Shown here: piece by piece, positions 1-9,746 of the stretch | Layout: every line of letters starts with the position of its first letter | How positions within the stretch are numbered: the first letter of the stretch is position 1 | Assembly: GCA_963971535.1 (NCBI GenBank) | Contig: OZ020589.1 | Location: forward strand, 83,476,860-83,540,859 | DNA: 64,000 nucleotides | From: Notolepis coatsorum | Lineage: Eukaryota > Chordata > Actinopteri > Aulopiformes > Paralepididae | Direction of reading: 5' to 3' | Made by a program: the position numbers and the translations under genes | The notes under the pieces: generated by a model | The model's input: only the letters and a program-made list of their open reading frames with translations | Told to the model about the DNA's origin: nothing | Databases searched by the model: none

Positions 1-330
1 ACATATAGATAGACAGTACTGCTACATCTATACATTTATGACATACCAGATTTGCAAATACAGTACTGTTTGTGATACGAAAAGAGTCCAGAGAAAAAGT
101 ATATACATTTGACGTAGAAACTGTACATTGGAGGAGGTTGGGTAGGTGGGGGGGGGGGGTACTGTACATTGGATGTGGTTGGGTGGGTGGGGGGGGGGGG
201 GGGGGTTGGGTAGGAGGGGTGGGTGGGGGACACTGTACAACTGTACAAGCAAAACTGTACATTGGAATATTGACAAGACCATACTTGGTAATTTTTACTG
301 TACATTGGAGGGGGTTGTGTTAGAACATTT
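1..330 (+). repeat. G-rich repeat with spaced 'actgtacattgga' units
   Basis: The motif actgtacattgga recurs at about 120, 161, 253 and 298. Between the units lies an almost pure G tract (131-230) with runs of 9 to 16 G. The beginning (acatttatgacatac, then tatatacatttga and the first unit) resembles 56200-56320, so this is a dispersed repeat with local expansion. The frames across it are low-complexity proline or glycine strings and are not genes. Confidence 0.7.
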
Positions 331-606
331 ACAGGGGCCAGTTTCGAATTGCAGGTGTTTTTTGAGAGTGTTTTTGAAAGTGGGTAGTGATTCACATTCC
401 TTTACAGCTTTGGGTAGGGTGTTCCACATTGATGTGGCATAATTGCGAAACGTGTTTAGTCCCTTGTTTGAGCCGAATCTGGGTTTAACATGATTTGTGG
501 AGCTCCCTCTGGTGTTGTGATCGTGGTATTCACTGACCTTTGGGAAGTATTTTGACATGTACATGGGTACCTTGGTCGTGTAGTGTATCTTGTAGACCAG
601 GCCCAT
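330..606 (-). pseudogene. LINE reverse-transcriptase C-terminal relic
   Basis: The minus-strand frame reads ...KPRFGSNKGLNTFRNYAT..MWNTLPKAVKECESL..FK..LKKHL. This is the usual end of CR1/L2-type LINE polyproteins in fish: a W-N-x-L-P motif, a spacer, then F-K-x-x-L-K. Only about 60-90 codons remain. There is no RT core or endonuclease nearby, so it is a 5'-truncated, inactive copy. The clade within the CR1/L2 group cannot be fixed from this stretch. Confidence 0.6.
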
Positions 607-1045
607 TGCAAGTTGCTATCGCTATCAGCTCTATCTTTAATCTTTCAAAATGTTCAGTTGCTATTGCGTGCACTCATCTGTGTTTCACTACACACTTGAG
701 TGCATGGTTACCAACTGTTAGTCTGCAACACTACTATCACCAACATCTAAGAAAGGAGATCCCCCCTTGAATGGCCCTTCCAAGGTTTCTCTCCTCCACA
801 CTGCATGTGGAGCATTTTTCCCTATTGTTAGGTTTTAGTGGGTATGTCTGTGAGTGCTTGCATTCTTTCATTCTTTCATTTATTTTAAATGTGTTGGACC
901 TTATTGTGTTCTTGTTCTGTTCTTGACTTATTGTTATGTTTCTTCTTGACTTGTTTAAAGAAGACGTGTACGGCCCATGGGGACATTAACGTGTGTTGTC
1001 GGGCCTTACAAATACATTTGATTTGATTTAATAAGACTAATAATA
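607..1045 (+). repeat. Intergenic DNA ending in a retroposon-like tail
   Basis: No gene is seen. The right end (990-1031) runs cgggccttacaaatacatttgatttgattta. A short (gattt) tail of this kind is typical of the 3' end of CR1/L2-type LINEs or their SINEs in fish, here on the plus strand. The left boundary and the family are not resolved. Confidence 0.35.
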
Positions 1046-1252
1046 AAGGAAAGAGGGAGGAGGAAGAGAAGAGGGGGGAAGATGAAAGAGGAGGACAAGA
1101 GGAGGATAAGAGAGTAGAGGATGACAGAGGAAAAGGGAGAAGAGTGGAGAGGAGTTGAGAAGAATAGGAAGAGAAGACAGGAGTGGACACGAGAGGGGAG
1201 GTGTGGAGAGAAGAGGACAGGATGAGATAGGAGAGGAGTGGAAGAGAGAACA
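1046..1252 (+). repeat. Polypurine (GA-rich) tract
   Basis: About 200 bases are almost entirely G and A on the plus strand (variants of gaggaggaagagaa). The minus-strand Ser/Leu/Pro open frames across it are compositional artefacts. It starts directly after the retroposon-like tail at 1031. Confidence 0.85.
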
Positions 1253-1612
1253 TATATCAATCCCAGTGCTCATGTGTTTCAAAGTTCCAGTTCAATAAAT
1301 TGTTGTTCATCTACAGCTTGTTGCATTATTTCATGCATTGATATTATCAATAAGACATAATCTCTAAGCATTTACAATGTAGACTTGACTGGCACATCTT
1401 TTAAATCAAGTAAGTAGTCAGGTGTCCTAGGGGGTTGTGTGTGTGAGGGGAGGGGGGTGCGGAAAGCTTCAGGGGCCTATAGACCAGTGTTTCTCAACTG
1501 GTGGGTCGCGGGGCCATTTTGAGTGGGTCGCGGATGTGTGTGTAGAAAAAAAAAAAAAAAAAAGTAAAAAGATTTTTATTTTATTTTTTTTACTTTTTTT
1601 TCTTCCACTACC

Positions 1613-1752
1613 TATCTTTGTGAAAGTGGCTTCTCAGCTCTGGTCCAGCTGAAGACAAAGCGGAGGAACAGATTGGACATTGAGCATGACCTCAGAGTTG
1701 CTTTGTCTACCATCACCCCAGACTTTGAGACTCTTGTCAGGAGCAAACATCA
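1613..1752 (+). pseudogene. hAT transposase C-terminal remnant
   Basis: Reading from 1613 gives YLCESGFSALVQLKTKRRN followed by RLDIEHDLRVALS and F..LV..KH. This matches the end of the hAT C-terminal dimerisation region (ZBED5/SCAND3-like group: 'CE..FS.L...K...RN.L..E..LR.ALS'). It has no N-terminal zinc finger or catalytic core and lies inside the CAGTG-ended hAT element. It is a non-functional fragment that helps to type the element. Confidence 0.75.
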
Positions 1753-2290
1753 TCCCCAGTTATCCCATTAGTTCCCTGCATGTTAAGCTAAGAAGTCTGC
1801 TAAGAAGGATATATTATTTATTATTATTATTATTATTATTTTATTTCATTGTGTTTTTAGCCCTTAGTTGCACTTTTGTTGCAACCCCAGTTATCCCATT
1901 AGTTCCCCCAAACGTAGGTCTGTTATGTTAAGCTAAGAAATCTGCTAAGAAGCATAATTATTTATTATTATTATTTAATTTCATTGGGTTTTTAGCCCTA
2001 GTTGCACTTTTGTTGCAACCCCAGTTATCCCATTAGTTCCCCCAAACGTAGGTCTGTTATGTTAAGCTAAGAAATCTGCTAAGAAGCATATTATTTATTA
2101 TTATTTTATTTCATTGGGTTTTAGCCCTAGTTGCACTTTTGTTGCAAACTCAGTTATCCCATTAGTTCCCCCAAATTTAGGTCTGTTATGTTAAGCTAAG
2201 AAATCTGCTAAGAACCATATATTATTTATTATTCTTTTATTTCATTGGGTTTTTAGCAATAGTTGCACTTTTGTTGCACTTTTTTGTGTT
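1753..2290 (+). repeat. Minisatellite, ~131-bp unit, about four copies
   Basis: The phrase ccagttatcccattagtt recurs at about 1755, 1887, 2021 and (degenerate) 2150. Each copy is followed by ttaagctaagaaatctgcta, an ATT-rich spacer and ttttagccctagttgcac. Unit length is 130-132 bp. The array fills the middle of the hAT element at 1485-2430. A single diverged copy of the same motif occurs at about 57366-57415. Confidence 0.85.
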
Positions 2291-2696
2291 TATTTCATGT
2301 TTTGAAAGATTGCGTATTACTGCAAATATTTTTTATTTTACATAAATCATAGTGGTTAAAAATGTTGGGTCGCGACTTAATGACTAAGGAAAATGTTGGG
2401 TCCCGAGGCTAGACCAGTTGAGAACCACTGCTATAGACCATCACTTAATATGGTACCTGGAAAATCAGGAGGTAGCATGGAAAAAAAATTCAAGGTAAGC
2501 GTGGGAACCCTGGATCTGCTGCATCTTAATAAACTATCGATTTATATGGAATTAGTTAAACTTTGTGTTGTCACTATTATTATAACATTTTAAAGTGTAT
2601 CTAATAATAGTGACAAAATCAAGTAAGACAAATTCACACAGTCATTATTATAAATTATTTATACGGGCAGTCAGCCGTGCACGTCGCCACGCTGTT

Positions 2697-3366
2697 TGTT
2701 AGGATTAGGAGGCGACGGAAGGAGAGGAGAACCCAATATGCAGACCAAGAAGAGAGGAGGCAGAGACGGCAGGGTAACGTGGATATATCTTGACTTTACT
2801 TGGGAGACGACACGATTACAACGGGACATAACAGACACAGCAGAGCTGGCACTAATACAAAATGGACTGAGACACGAGAAACAAAAGAGGAACGAAAACG
2901 GAATACATAAACTACTTACAACAATCAAGAACATGAAGCAAGGCACGGGAGAGGCACGCCGGGCAAGGGAACACGGAGGTAAGTGATGGTAACAAGGAGG
3001 GTACTGGAGACAATGGTGCCACGAGGAAGTGAGGAACTAACAGGCATATATACAGACACTGATTACAATGAGCAACACCTGGCAGGGTCAGGCCAAAACA
3101 CAGAATCTATCAACACCAAACTAGACACAAAAAGCAATAACACACATACAGGGAGACGACATCAAACAAAGACAGGGATGGCCCAAGATAATAAATAATT
3201 AGAGATTAACTCTATTATCTTGAACCATACCAAGATGGCCACCTGCACCATCAGGCTCCTCTGGCCACTAGAGGGGACCAGGTAGGAGACCACTGTCAGG
3301 AGGAAGGAAATGTCCAATGTCATTCTCATAACCGGCCCAGCAAGGGCTGGGTCTGGGGACGTTACA
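2697..3366 (+). mobile_element. Solo-LTR-like element, TSD gctgtt
   Basis: The 670-bp block starts TGTTAGG and ends GTTACA (TG...CA) and is flanked by the perfect direct repeat gctgtt (2691-2696, 3367-3372). There is no internal coding region. The first third is purine-rich (gaggagaacccaatatgcagacc). TG...CA ends with a short TSD fit a solo LTR, but 6 bp is slightly long and no polyadenylation signal is convincing. Another type of mobile element is possible; I do not recognise the family. Confidence 0.5.
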
Positions 3367-3479
3367 GCTGTTATTATAATTATTTCAGGCATCATTGACA
3401 AATACAAACAAGTGGCGTTGTATTTTTTGTAACACAAAGGTATTGTAGAACATTCATTATAGCCTCTCGTTTGAGTTCA

Positions 3480-4036
3480 CACAACGGAACGGTTCACATA
3501 GCATAACATTCAGGCTTTAAATCTAGGCTGCGCACCAACATTGTGCTCCTCAAATATGTCTTTATTAATTTCAGTTTTGAGAAAGATCTCTCAGCACATG
3601 GCAACAGTGACGGGTATAGTTAAAAACAATGTCAGTGCTGGGGCAATATCGGGGATACTTGGCAAAATGGACTGATTTTCAATAAGCAGGGTTTGTGCAA
3701 GGTCTTTGATTGTTCCACGCTCAATTCCGCTCACCTGACACTGGCCTGCTAAAGCACTTGCGAACTCAGACAGATCCGTGTCTGTTCGCGCAAATGTACA
3801 TTGGGCTCTTTATCTCGTATGCGTTTTTGTACACCGGAGTGTTTTTCCACACACTTTATTTTCACCTCTGTAGTGTTTCCATTTTCATCATTTGATATAG
3901 TAACATATCTGAACACTTGGCTCAGTTGGTCTACTTTTGAAATGTCCTGGGTAGTATCCATTATAACCGAATATAATTCTGCATTCTTTATGTCTGTAAT
4001 TATTGTGTCCTGCACTTTTTCCCGATAGTAATGCAA
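3480..4036 (-). pseudogene. hAT-type transposase relic (DUF4371 part and C-terminal part)
   Basis: The minus-strand frame at 4036-3749 contains ITDIKNAELYSVIMDTT followed by DQLSQVFRYV. This is the DUF4371-type RNase H-like catalytic region (first Asp in 'D.T') of hAT/ZMYM-like transposases. Downstream on the same strand (about 3600-3510) another frame reads CAERSFSKLKLIKTYLRSTM, the hAT C-terminal dimerisation motif. The two parts are only ~150 bp apart, so the middle is deleted and the frames are broken. No terminal repeats or TSD were identified. Confidence 0.7.
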
Positions 4037-4390
4037 TTATTTAGTTTGGATTTGAGGACTTAGCTTTCAATAAGCCTTTGCAGAACTGGATAATAATGCA
4101 CCATGGCAAGCACAGAGAGACTCAGAAGGAGCTTCTATCCCCAGGGCCCAGTAGTTCAAAACTTTTAATCCCTATCTGATTGGATCAGATTTGGATTGTG
4201 GGTAGTTCAAAACCAAAAAACAGGATCAGGATCACTTTGATATCCGATCAGATCAGGAAATCAAATCCAAGCTTTAATCTGGATCAAATCTTCAAAACGG
4301 GTATTTCAAACCGACAACACAGGATTGGGATCAATCCCAAAAAACTGGAACCACAGAGGCCTGTTTCAGGACATCTCCCTCAACCATAAA
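4037..4390. other. No gene; gatca-rich repeat
   Basis: Between 4165 and 4335 the words gatcagat, ggatcag and ggatca recur many times (ggatcagatttggattg, ggatcaggatcac, cgatcagatcagg). This looks like a degenerate short-period repeat. The rest (4037-4165) shows nothing I can name. Confidence 0.5.
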
Positions 4391-4962
4391 AAACCTCTGA
4401 GTAATTTTTTATTCCTCCCTCTCATTAATGCACATATAAAAAAATTTACCAAAATTGCCTTCTTCCATCTTCGTAATATCGCAAAAATTCGCCCCATTTT
4501 AACTCTGGCTGATGCTGAAACCCTAATTCATGCTTTTGTCTCATCACGTCTAGACTACTGTAATGCACTTTTTTCAGGCCTACCTAATTCAAGCATCAAA
4601 CATCTTCAACTCGTGCAAAATGCGGCTGCACGGATACTAACTAAAACTAGAAAATGTTATCACATCACACCAGTTTTGTCCGCCCTACACTGGCTACCTA
4701 TTCAAGCCCGATCTGACTTTAAAGTGCTACTCCTCACCTAAAATTTTTTAAATGGGCTTGCACCGCTCTATCTATCCGATCTCATCTCTCGATACTCGCC
4801 CGCTCGTGCTCTGCGCTCACAAAATGCGGGGCTTCTATTGATTCCTAGGGTTAAAAAGAAATCCGCCGGCCACAGAGCCTTTGTCTACCGCGCTCCCTAC
4901 CACAAATGACCTGCCGTCGACAGGGGCGCCTGCTCTGTCGAAGCTTTTAAATCCCTGCTTAA
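4391..4962 (+). pseudogene. L2-type LINE reverse-transcriptase C-terminal relic
   Basis: The frame from about 4400 reads ...FFHLRNIAKIRPIL, DAETLIHAFVSSRLDYCNAL, LQLVQNAAARILTKTRK, ALHWLPIQARSDFK. These are the hallmark thumb and C-terminal motifs of L2-clade LINE polyproteins ('LI.AFV.SRLDYCN.L', 'LQ.VQN.AAR', 'LHWLP...R..FK'). After a stop at 4739 the homology continues in other frames (LAPLYLSDLISRYSP-like; F-K-S-L-L) to the TTAA at 4959, where a DNA element was inserted. 5'-truncated and frame-broken; inactive. Confidence 0.8.
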
Positions 4963-5945
4963 CACATTAACTGCCACGGAGTTTGCCCGTCTCATACCAC
5001 TCTCTGCCACCACTCTAAGCCTATGGAGATGTTTACCTTCTTTGCAGGGCTATAACTTTTAAAATTGTATTGCTAAATTGACATTACTATGGCCCATTCA
5101 ACATCGATTATCTATCGTTCAGGATGTAGGAACGTTATACTTTTTCATTCATAGATTCATACGAAAATACCGTCTAGAATATAAATATGTTTTTATCGTT
5201 TTCTGCAGTAATTCCTAGAACGTGAGTTATAGGCATAAACGCATATATAGATTATCAACTGCCGTTTGTTGCCGATACACGCTATATTAAAAATGTCAAC
5301 TGTACATGATCCTAAACGTTATGACTGATCATGCGCGGATGAACGGGGGGGGGGGGGGGTCGTTTATAATTCCGTGATCGTCAGTAAATGCTTTATGTAG
5401 TATGGGTGATATATTGATCAGAGCAGTTTGCATTAATAATAATAAACAATCACGCTGAAAATGACGTCAGCGTCCTCTTACCGTTCGCCGATGAGACTGG
5501 AGGAAAAAGATCCCACTTATTTGACGTGGATCGACTAGATCCATTCCCGGTTTGTATAATAATAATAAACGGCCAAATCATGTAGATTATTGAGTTATGG
5601 CAGGGATCCATATGTACGGATGTGTGTCTAGAGTCCCGCAACAATATGTGAGTGCCGGACGCATTTCCCCGGTGCACGGAGATCACCAGAGATCCATTTC
5701 CGGTTGTAACTCGCCCGATCACCACCAGGCGGCAGTATTGAAGCGTTGCAGAGTTGTGCAGGCTCCCACTGTATCAGCCGAGGCTGGGTGAGGGCATTAT
5801 GAATACCATGGCGAAAAAATTAAATATGATTATGAATACCATGGCGAAAAAATTAAATATGATCTCAATAACGTTGTACGCCGTGGAATGGCAGAATTAG
5901 CATAACCTTGAAACATGTTGTACAACGTTATTGGCGCCAGATGTG
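4963..5945 (+). mobile_element. TTAA-target non-autonomous element, copy A
   Basis: The ends are TTAA-CACATTAACTGCC and (reverse-complemented) TTAA-CACATCTGGCGCC, with TTAA at 4959-4962 and 5946-5949. TTAA duplications with short CAC-starting TIRs suggest the piggyBac group. The interior contains no transposase. It shares its left half with the elements at 61190 (same orientation) and 51355 (inverted), including gcagggctataac and a poly-G run (5346-5360). A 28-bp unit (tgaataccatggcgaaaaaa...) is duplicated at about 5800-5862. It interrupts the end of the L2 relic. Confidence 0.8.
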
Positions 5946-6066
5946 TTAAACACGTTTTTTGAAAACGACCCCATTGCAGATTGAATTAAAAAATATATAT
6001 ATATTTTTTTATCTAGGCCCCTTTATGGGCATTTACATATGCATGATTAAAAAAAAATTCAAGATG
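5946..6066 (+). repeat. Left copy of an inverted pair flanking the nested block
   Basis: The sequence from TTAAACACGTTTTTTG through ctaggcccctttatgggc to aaaattcaag is present, inverted and about 85-90% similar by eye, at 40953-41080. The pair brackets the 35-kb nested LINE/LTR block. This copy follows directly from the L2 relic interrupted by TTAA element A, so it may be the L2 3' tail. Confidence 0.75.
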
Positions 6067-6349
6067 GCCGCATTGCGTCATCTATTTCCGGTGGCCACAG
6101 CTTGTGTGTTTACTGCTTGTATCCTGCAATGCAGTTCAAAAAATATTTGTATCAAAAATGATTTGAGAATGTTTTATGGAGGTCTTAGTGTGGTGTGCAT
6201 GCATGTGTTGAGAAATTAATGTGTATGCGACTTCCGGTTCCGATCTGCAGCGCATGGCTGGCTGATTTTACCGAGCTCGGCAACCAAACCACATTAACCC
6301 TGATTACGTTTAAATTTTTATACCATTTGATTTTCTTGAAGTTAGAATT
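6067..6349 (+). other. Putative 5' leader of the plus-strand L1
   Basis: No ORF is credible. The stretch leads directly into the ATG of the L1 ORF1 relic at 6350 and starts with caagatggccgcattgcg, which resembles a YY1 site (consensus AAnATGGCGGC). Mammalian L1 5' UTRs carry such a site near their start, so this is compatible with an L1 5' end. The identification is positional inference only. Confidence 0.35.
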
Positions 6350-6594
6350 ATGTCTAAACAGACGCAGAACAAGATGGGAACCCTGAACGACGTGGATAAG
6401 GAACTCATCAGGTTGATATTCCATGAGGAAACAGACGCTATCATGGCTAAGCTAGCCGGCAGGGTAGATGCACTACAGGAGACGATGACCGCCATAGACG
6501 CATGATTAGCCATGGCGGAGGGAGGTATGTCCGCGGTCGTGGAGGTAGTTGAGACCAACGTCGCGGAAATATTATACCTGGAGGACAAACTACG
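6350..6594 (+). pseudogene. L1 ORF1p N-terminal piece (split by BEL copy 1)
   Basis: The ATG at 6350 opens a frame beginning MSKQTQNKMGTLNDVDKE. It has a predicted helical stretch (AKLAGRVDALQETMTAID), an in-frame TGA at 6504, and then a continuing open frame to LYLEDKL at the BEL insertion. Together with the part resuming at 14348 it forms the coiled-coil to RRM region of a LINE-1-type ORF1 RNA-binding protein. It is interrupted by BEL copy 1, whose target duplication ctacg (6590-6594, 14348-14352) lies within the codons. Confidence 0.7.
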
Positions 6595-7000
6595 TGTAAA
6601 TAACCCCAAGAATGGTTTATTATTTTTTGAGTAATTACCTGTGTAATATTTGTGTTTAGGAATATTTACATTTACATTTATATATAATATGAATATCCAG
6701 GACCTTTTTGTTATTAGAATTGATAGAAGCCTGTGTGTGTGTGACTTTAATTTATGTAAATCCATGTTGCGAGGCAGTGTTTTCCGGTCGCTGTCACGGG
6801 CTTTTGTTGACAGTTTGACAGTGCATTGCGAGAGAAGGAATATGCAACAAGTTTTAATGGACCCGTATGAGGCCATATCTCTTACGGTGGGAATGTTATT
6901 GTTTTAAAAGGAAATGTAATACGATGTAAAAGGATAAATAAAACAGTGATTATACCATCAATACGTTTATAAGCCACTCAATATACGGGGATCCGTTACA
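6595..7000 (+). repeat. 5' LTR of BEL/Pao copy 1
   Basis: 406 bp, starting tgtaaataacccc and ending ggggatccgttaca. Compared with the 3' LTR it has 18 extra bases near the start (after ggttta) and about five substitutions. The bases after it (gtaagagattcacc) do not begin with TGG, unlike a usual tRNA primer site. Confidence 0.93.
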
Positions 7001-7237
7001 GTAAGAGATTCACCTCTCCAACCGGCAATCAACTGTCTGCTCTCTAACGAGATTACAACTAACCGTCTACTCTTTAACGGAGATTACAACGAAAAGGACG
7101 ACCTCCATGAATAAAAGTACATTACGGATCTAAAGGAACACTTTTATGGATGGACAGGACTACTTTTACGGACAAAAGGGATATGAGCAGCGTTGAGTTG
7201 AAGCGGTTGTGATAAAGGGAGCAACGGAAAAAGTCAA

Positions 7238-9123
7238 AACAATGGATGGATCTGGTGCTATTTTGCGCGACAAGGAAACAGACACAGAACAAGCTGTCAG
7301 ACAAGAAAAAAAGGGACATTGCAAAACAAAACAATGGATGGATCTGGTGCTATTTTGCGCGACAAGGAAACAGAAACAGAACAAGCTGTCACACAAGAAA
7401 AAAAAGGAACATTGCAAAACAAAACAAATCTTGCTGATTATGAGGAAGATAATGATGCAGATTTAGTTAGGCTGTCAGAAAGAGTGCGAATCCCAACGGA
7501 AAAAATGCTAGTTTACCGTGAAGATGAACAGAACAAACGGGAAAGAGACTTTTTAGTCTTTATGAACAGTGGAAAGCCCAAGCACGTGAAACACGGCAAG
7601 ACCTAAAATCTGACAAAACAGATAATCAATTAGCACACCTTGCAGACAATTTGGAAAAAAGGAAATTTGACATCATGAAATTATATGATGAACTGAGAGT
7701 CCACGGCACGCCTGACACTGAGCTAAGGCGCAAAGTTGATGCTTGTGCAGCAGTAACGAGTGACATTGTCAAAATACTGAATGAGAGACTGACTGGTGTA
7801 AATGGAGAATACGATGCAGAACATGAAGGACAGCGCTTGCGTGAGCTAAGTAAGCCTCACTATGCCCGGTCCATTTTTAGTTCCTCTGCTTCAGAACTGT
7901 CTGGCAGTCATTATTCCACACACTCAAATGTTACAGTCAAGCGAGCAGAATCAGCGGCAGAGTTAGCTGCAAAGGAGGCTGAATATAAGATGCTATTGGA
8001 GGAAAAGAGACAAAAGGAAAAAATCAGAGCTTTAGAGGAAGAACACAGGAAGGAATTGGATGAACACAAGGCAGAATTGGAAAGATTACAAGTTGAAAAA
8101 GGCTTAAAGGCTGCCCAAGCAAGATTTGAAGTTTTGCGACAGAGAAGTGAAAGAGGAGTCTGATGTTCGGTCTGCCCATGTCTCTCTGCCATTCAGCTCC
8201 AACCCCCCTGCAACAATGCACCCTTGCATAGCTGCCCCTCCATCTCCTCCTGTTGATGTAATTTGCCTAGCACAGGCTATCCAGGACAGCATTGCTATTA
8301 ACAGACTTCCAATGCCGGAGCCTACCGTGTTTAATGGCAATCCAATTGACTTTGTTGAATGGAAGTCTTCATTTATGTCTCTCATAGATGGTAAAAACAT
8401 TTCCCCTGCCGACAAGCTGCACTACCTCAAGAGATATGTAGGTGGCGCAGCTAACAAATGCCTAGAAGGGACATTCTATCGCAGCGACAGCGAAGCGTAC
8501 GGTGACGCTTGGAGCAAGCTCAACCAGAGGTACGGCCAACCTTTCATCATTCAAAGGGCCTTTAGAGAAAAGCTATCCACCTGGCCAAAAATACAGCATA
8601 AGGATGCGGAAGGGCTGAGGACCTTCTCAGATTACTTAAACGCCTGTGTGCAGGCCATGCCCCATGTAAAGGGTTTAAATATCCTAAACGACTGTGAGGA
8701 AAATCAAAAGTTAATACGGAAGCTGCCAGAGTGGATGGCCTCAAGTTGGAACCGGCAGGTGACAGCGCGTCTCAGGGAGGGAAAGGATTTTCCCAGCTTT
8801 GAAGACTTCGCCAAGTTCATGTCTATGGAGGCTGAAACTGCCTGCAATCCAATCACCTCCTTCTTTGCTCTCCATTCAGCTGAATCCAATCAAGACAGAC
8901 TGAACACAAGGGTAAGCAAAGGAAACAAAGCTAGCGCTTTCAACACACAAACAGTGGTGGAAAATAATCAACAGACAACAACAAAAGAAAGGATCAAGAC
9001 CCCTTGCATACTATGTCAGGATATCAGTCACCAGCTTTGCAAATGTCCAGACTTCATGAAAATGCAACTGGAACACAGAAGGACGTACGTCAAAGAGAAA
9101 AGACTGTGTTATGGATGTCTTAA
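7238..9123 (+). pseudogene. gag: BEL/Pao gag, copy 1 (frameshifted)
   Basis: The Gag-like region lies between the 5' LTR and pol. A 92-bp segment starting aatggatggatctgg is tandemly duplicated (about 7241-7332 and 7333-7424), which shifts the frame behind the first ATG. From 7334 the frame is open to 7606, then moves frame near 7550 (LYEQWKAQ region), runs 7651-8163 with a long charged coiled coil (AAKEAEYKMLLEEKRQKEK), and moves again near 8140. The 8126-9123 part has the DUF1759-like Gag domain (F.GNP.DF.EWK.SF...I) and begins a zinc-knuckle region (CILCQDISHQLCKC, CYGC). A fold-back element inserted at TTAA 9120 interrupts the knuckles. Two frameshifts plus the insertion make it non-functional. 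Confidence 0.85.
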
Positions 9124-9742
9124 AGGGGAACTCCACTATTTTGGGAAATTAGCTTATTTAACATCTTCCCTGGAGTTAGACAAGAAGATACATACCTTTT
9201 TTGTCTCTGTGCGTGCATTTTAGCTTTGGGAATAGACGCTCCGTTAGCATAGCTTAGCTTCATCACTGGAAGTGAGGCAGGACAGTAGCCTTACAGTGCC
9301 TTACAGTGTATTGCAAGGTCTGACATTGACCAAATTTGATATGCATGACCTTGGTGGGCTCTAGGTCAACTCCTGAAAAGGGGGTCAATGTCAGACCTTG
9401 CAATCAAAAGTTAGGGGGCGCACTGAAATTATGGCAAGGGTTATTAACCCCCTAACTTTTGATTGCAAAGTCTGACATTGACCCCCTTTGCAGGAGTTGA
9501 CCTAGAGCCCACCAAGGTCATGCATATCAAGTTTGGTCAATGTCAGACCTTGCAATACACTGTAAGGCACTGTAAGGCTACTGTCCTGCCTCACTTCCAG
9601 TGATGAAGCTAAGCTATGCTAACGGAGCGTCTATTCCCAAAGCTAAAATGCACGCACAGAGACAAAAAAGGTATGTATCTTCTTGTCTAACTCCAGGGAA
9701 GATGTTAAATAAGCTAATTTCCCAAAATAGTGGAGTTATCCT
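9124..9742. mobile_element. Fold-back (palindromic) TTAA MITE
   Basis: The 619-bp element is nearly one inverted repeat: 9124-9417 pairs with 9449-9742, leaving a ~30-base centre (cgcactgaaattatggcaag...). The ends are AGGGGAACTCCACTATTTTG and its near-perfect complement. TTAA is duplicated at 9120-9123 and 9743-9746. It has no coding capacity. TTAA plus an AGGGGAAC start fits Kolobok- or piggyBac-related MITEs. It sits within the Gag zinc-knuckle codons of BEL copy 1; the knuckle pattern resumes right after the second TTAA in the pol frame. Confidence 0.92.
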
Positions 9743-9746
9743 TTAA

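Larger units (their letters stand above)
1485..2430 (+). mobile_element. hAT element remnant, TSD ctatagac
   Basis: The left end is CAGTGTTTCTCAACTGG and the right end is CCAGTTGAGAACCACTG, imperfect terminal inverted repeats (TIRs) of the CAGTG type used by many hAT elements. Both sides are flanked by the 8-bp direct repeat ctatagac (1477-1484 and 2431-2438), the TSD length of the hAT superfamily. The 946-bp element keeps only the last ~46 codons of a transposase and is otherwise filled by a minisatellite, so it is non-autonomous. Confidence 0.88.

Noticed and set aside
885-1282. Several long minus-strand Ser/Leu/Pro frames
   Set aside because: They are produced by the polypurine tract on the plus strand and have no family motifs.
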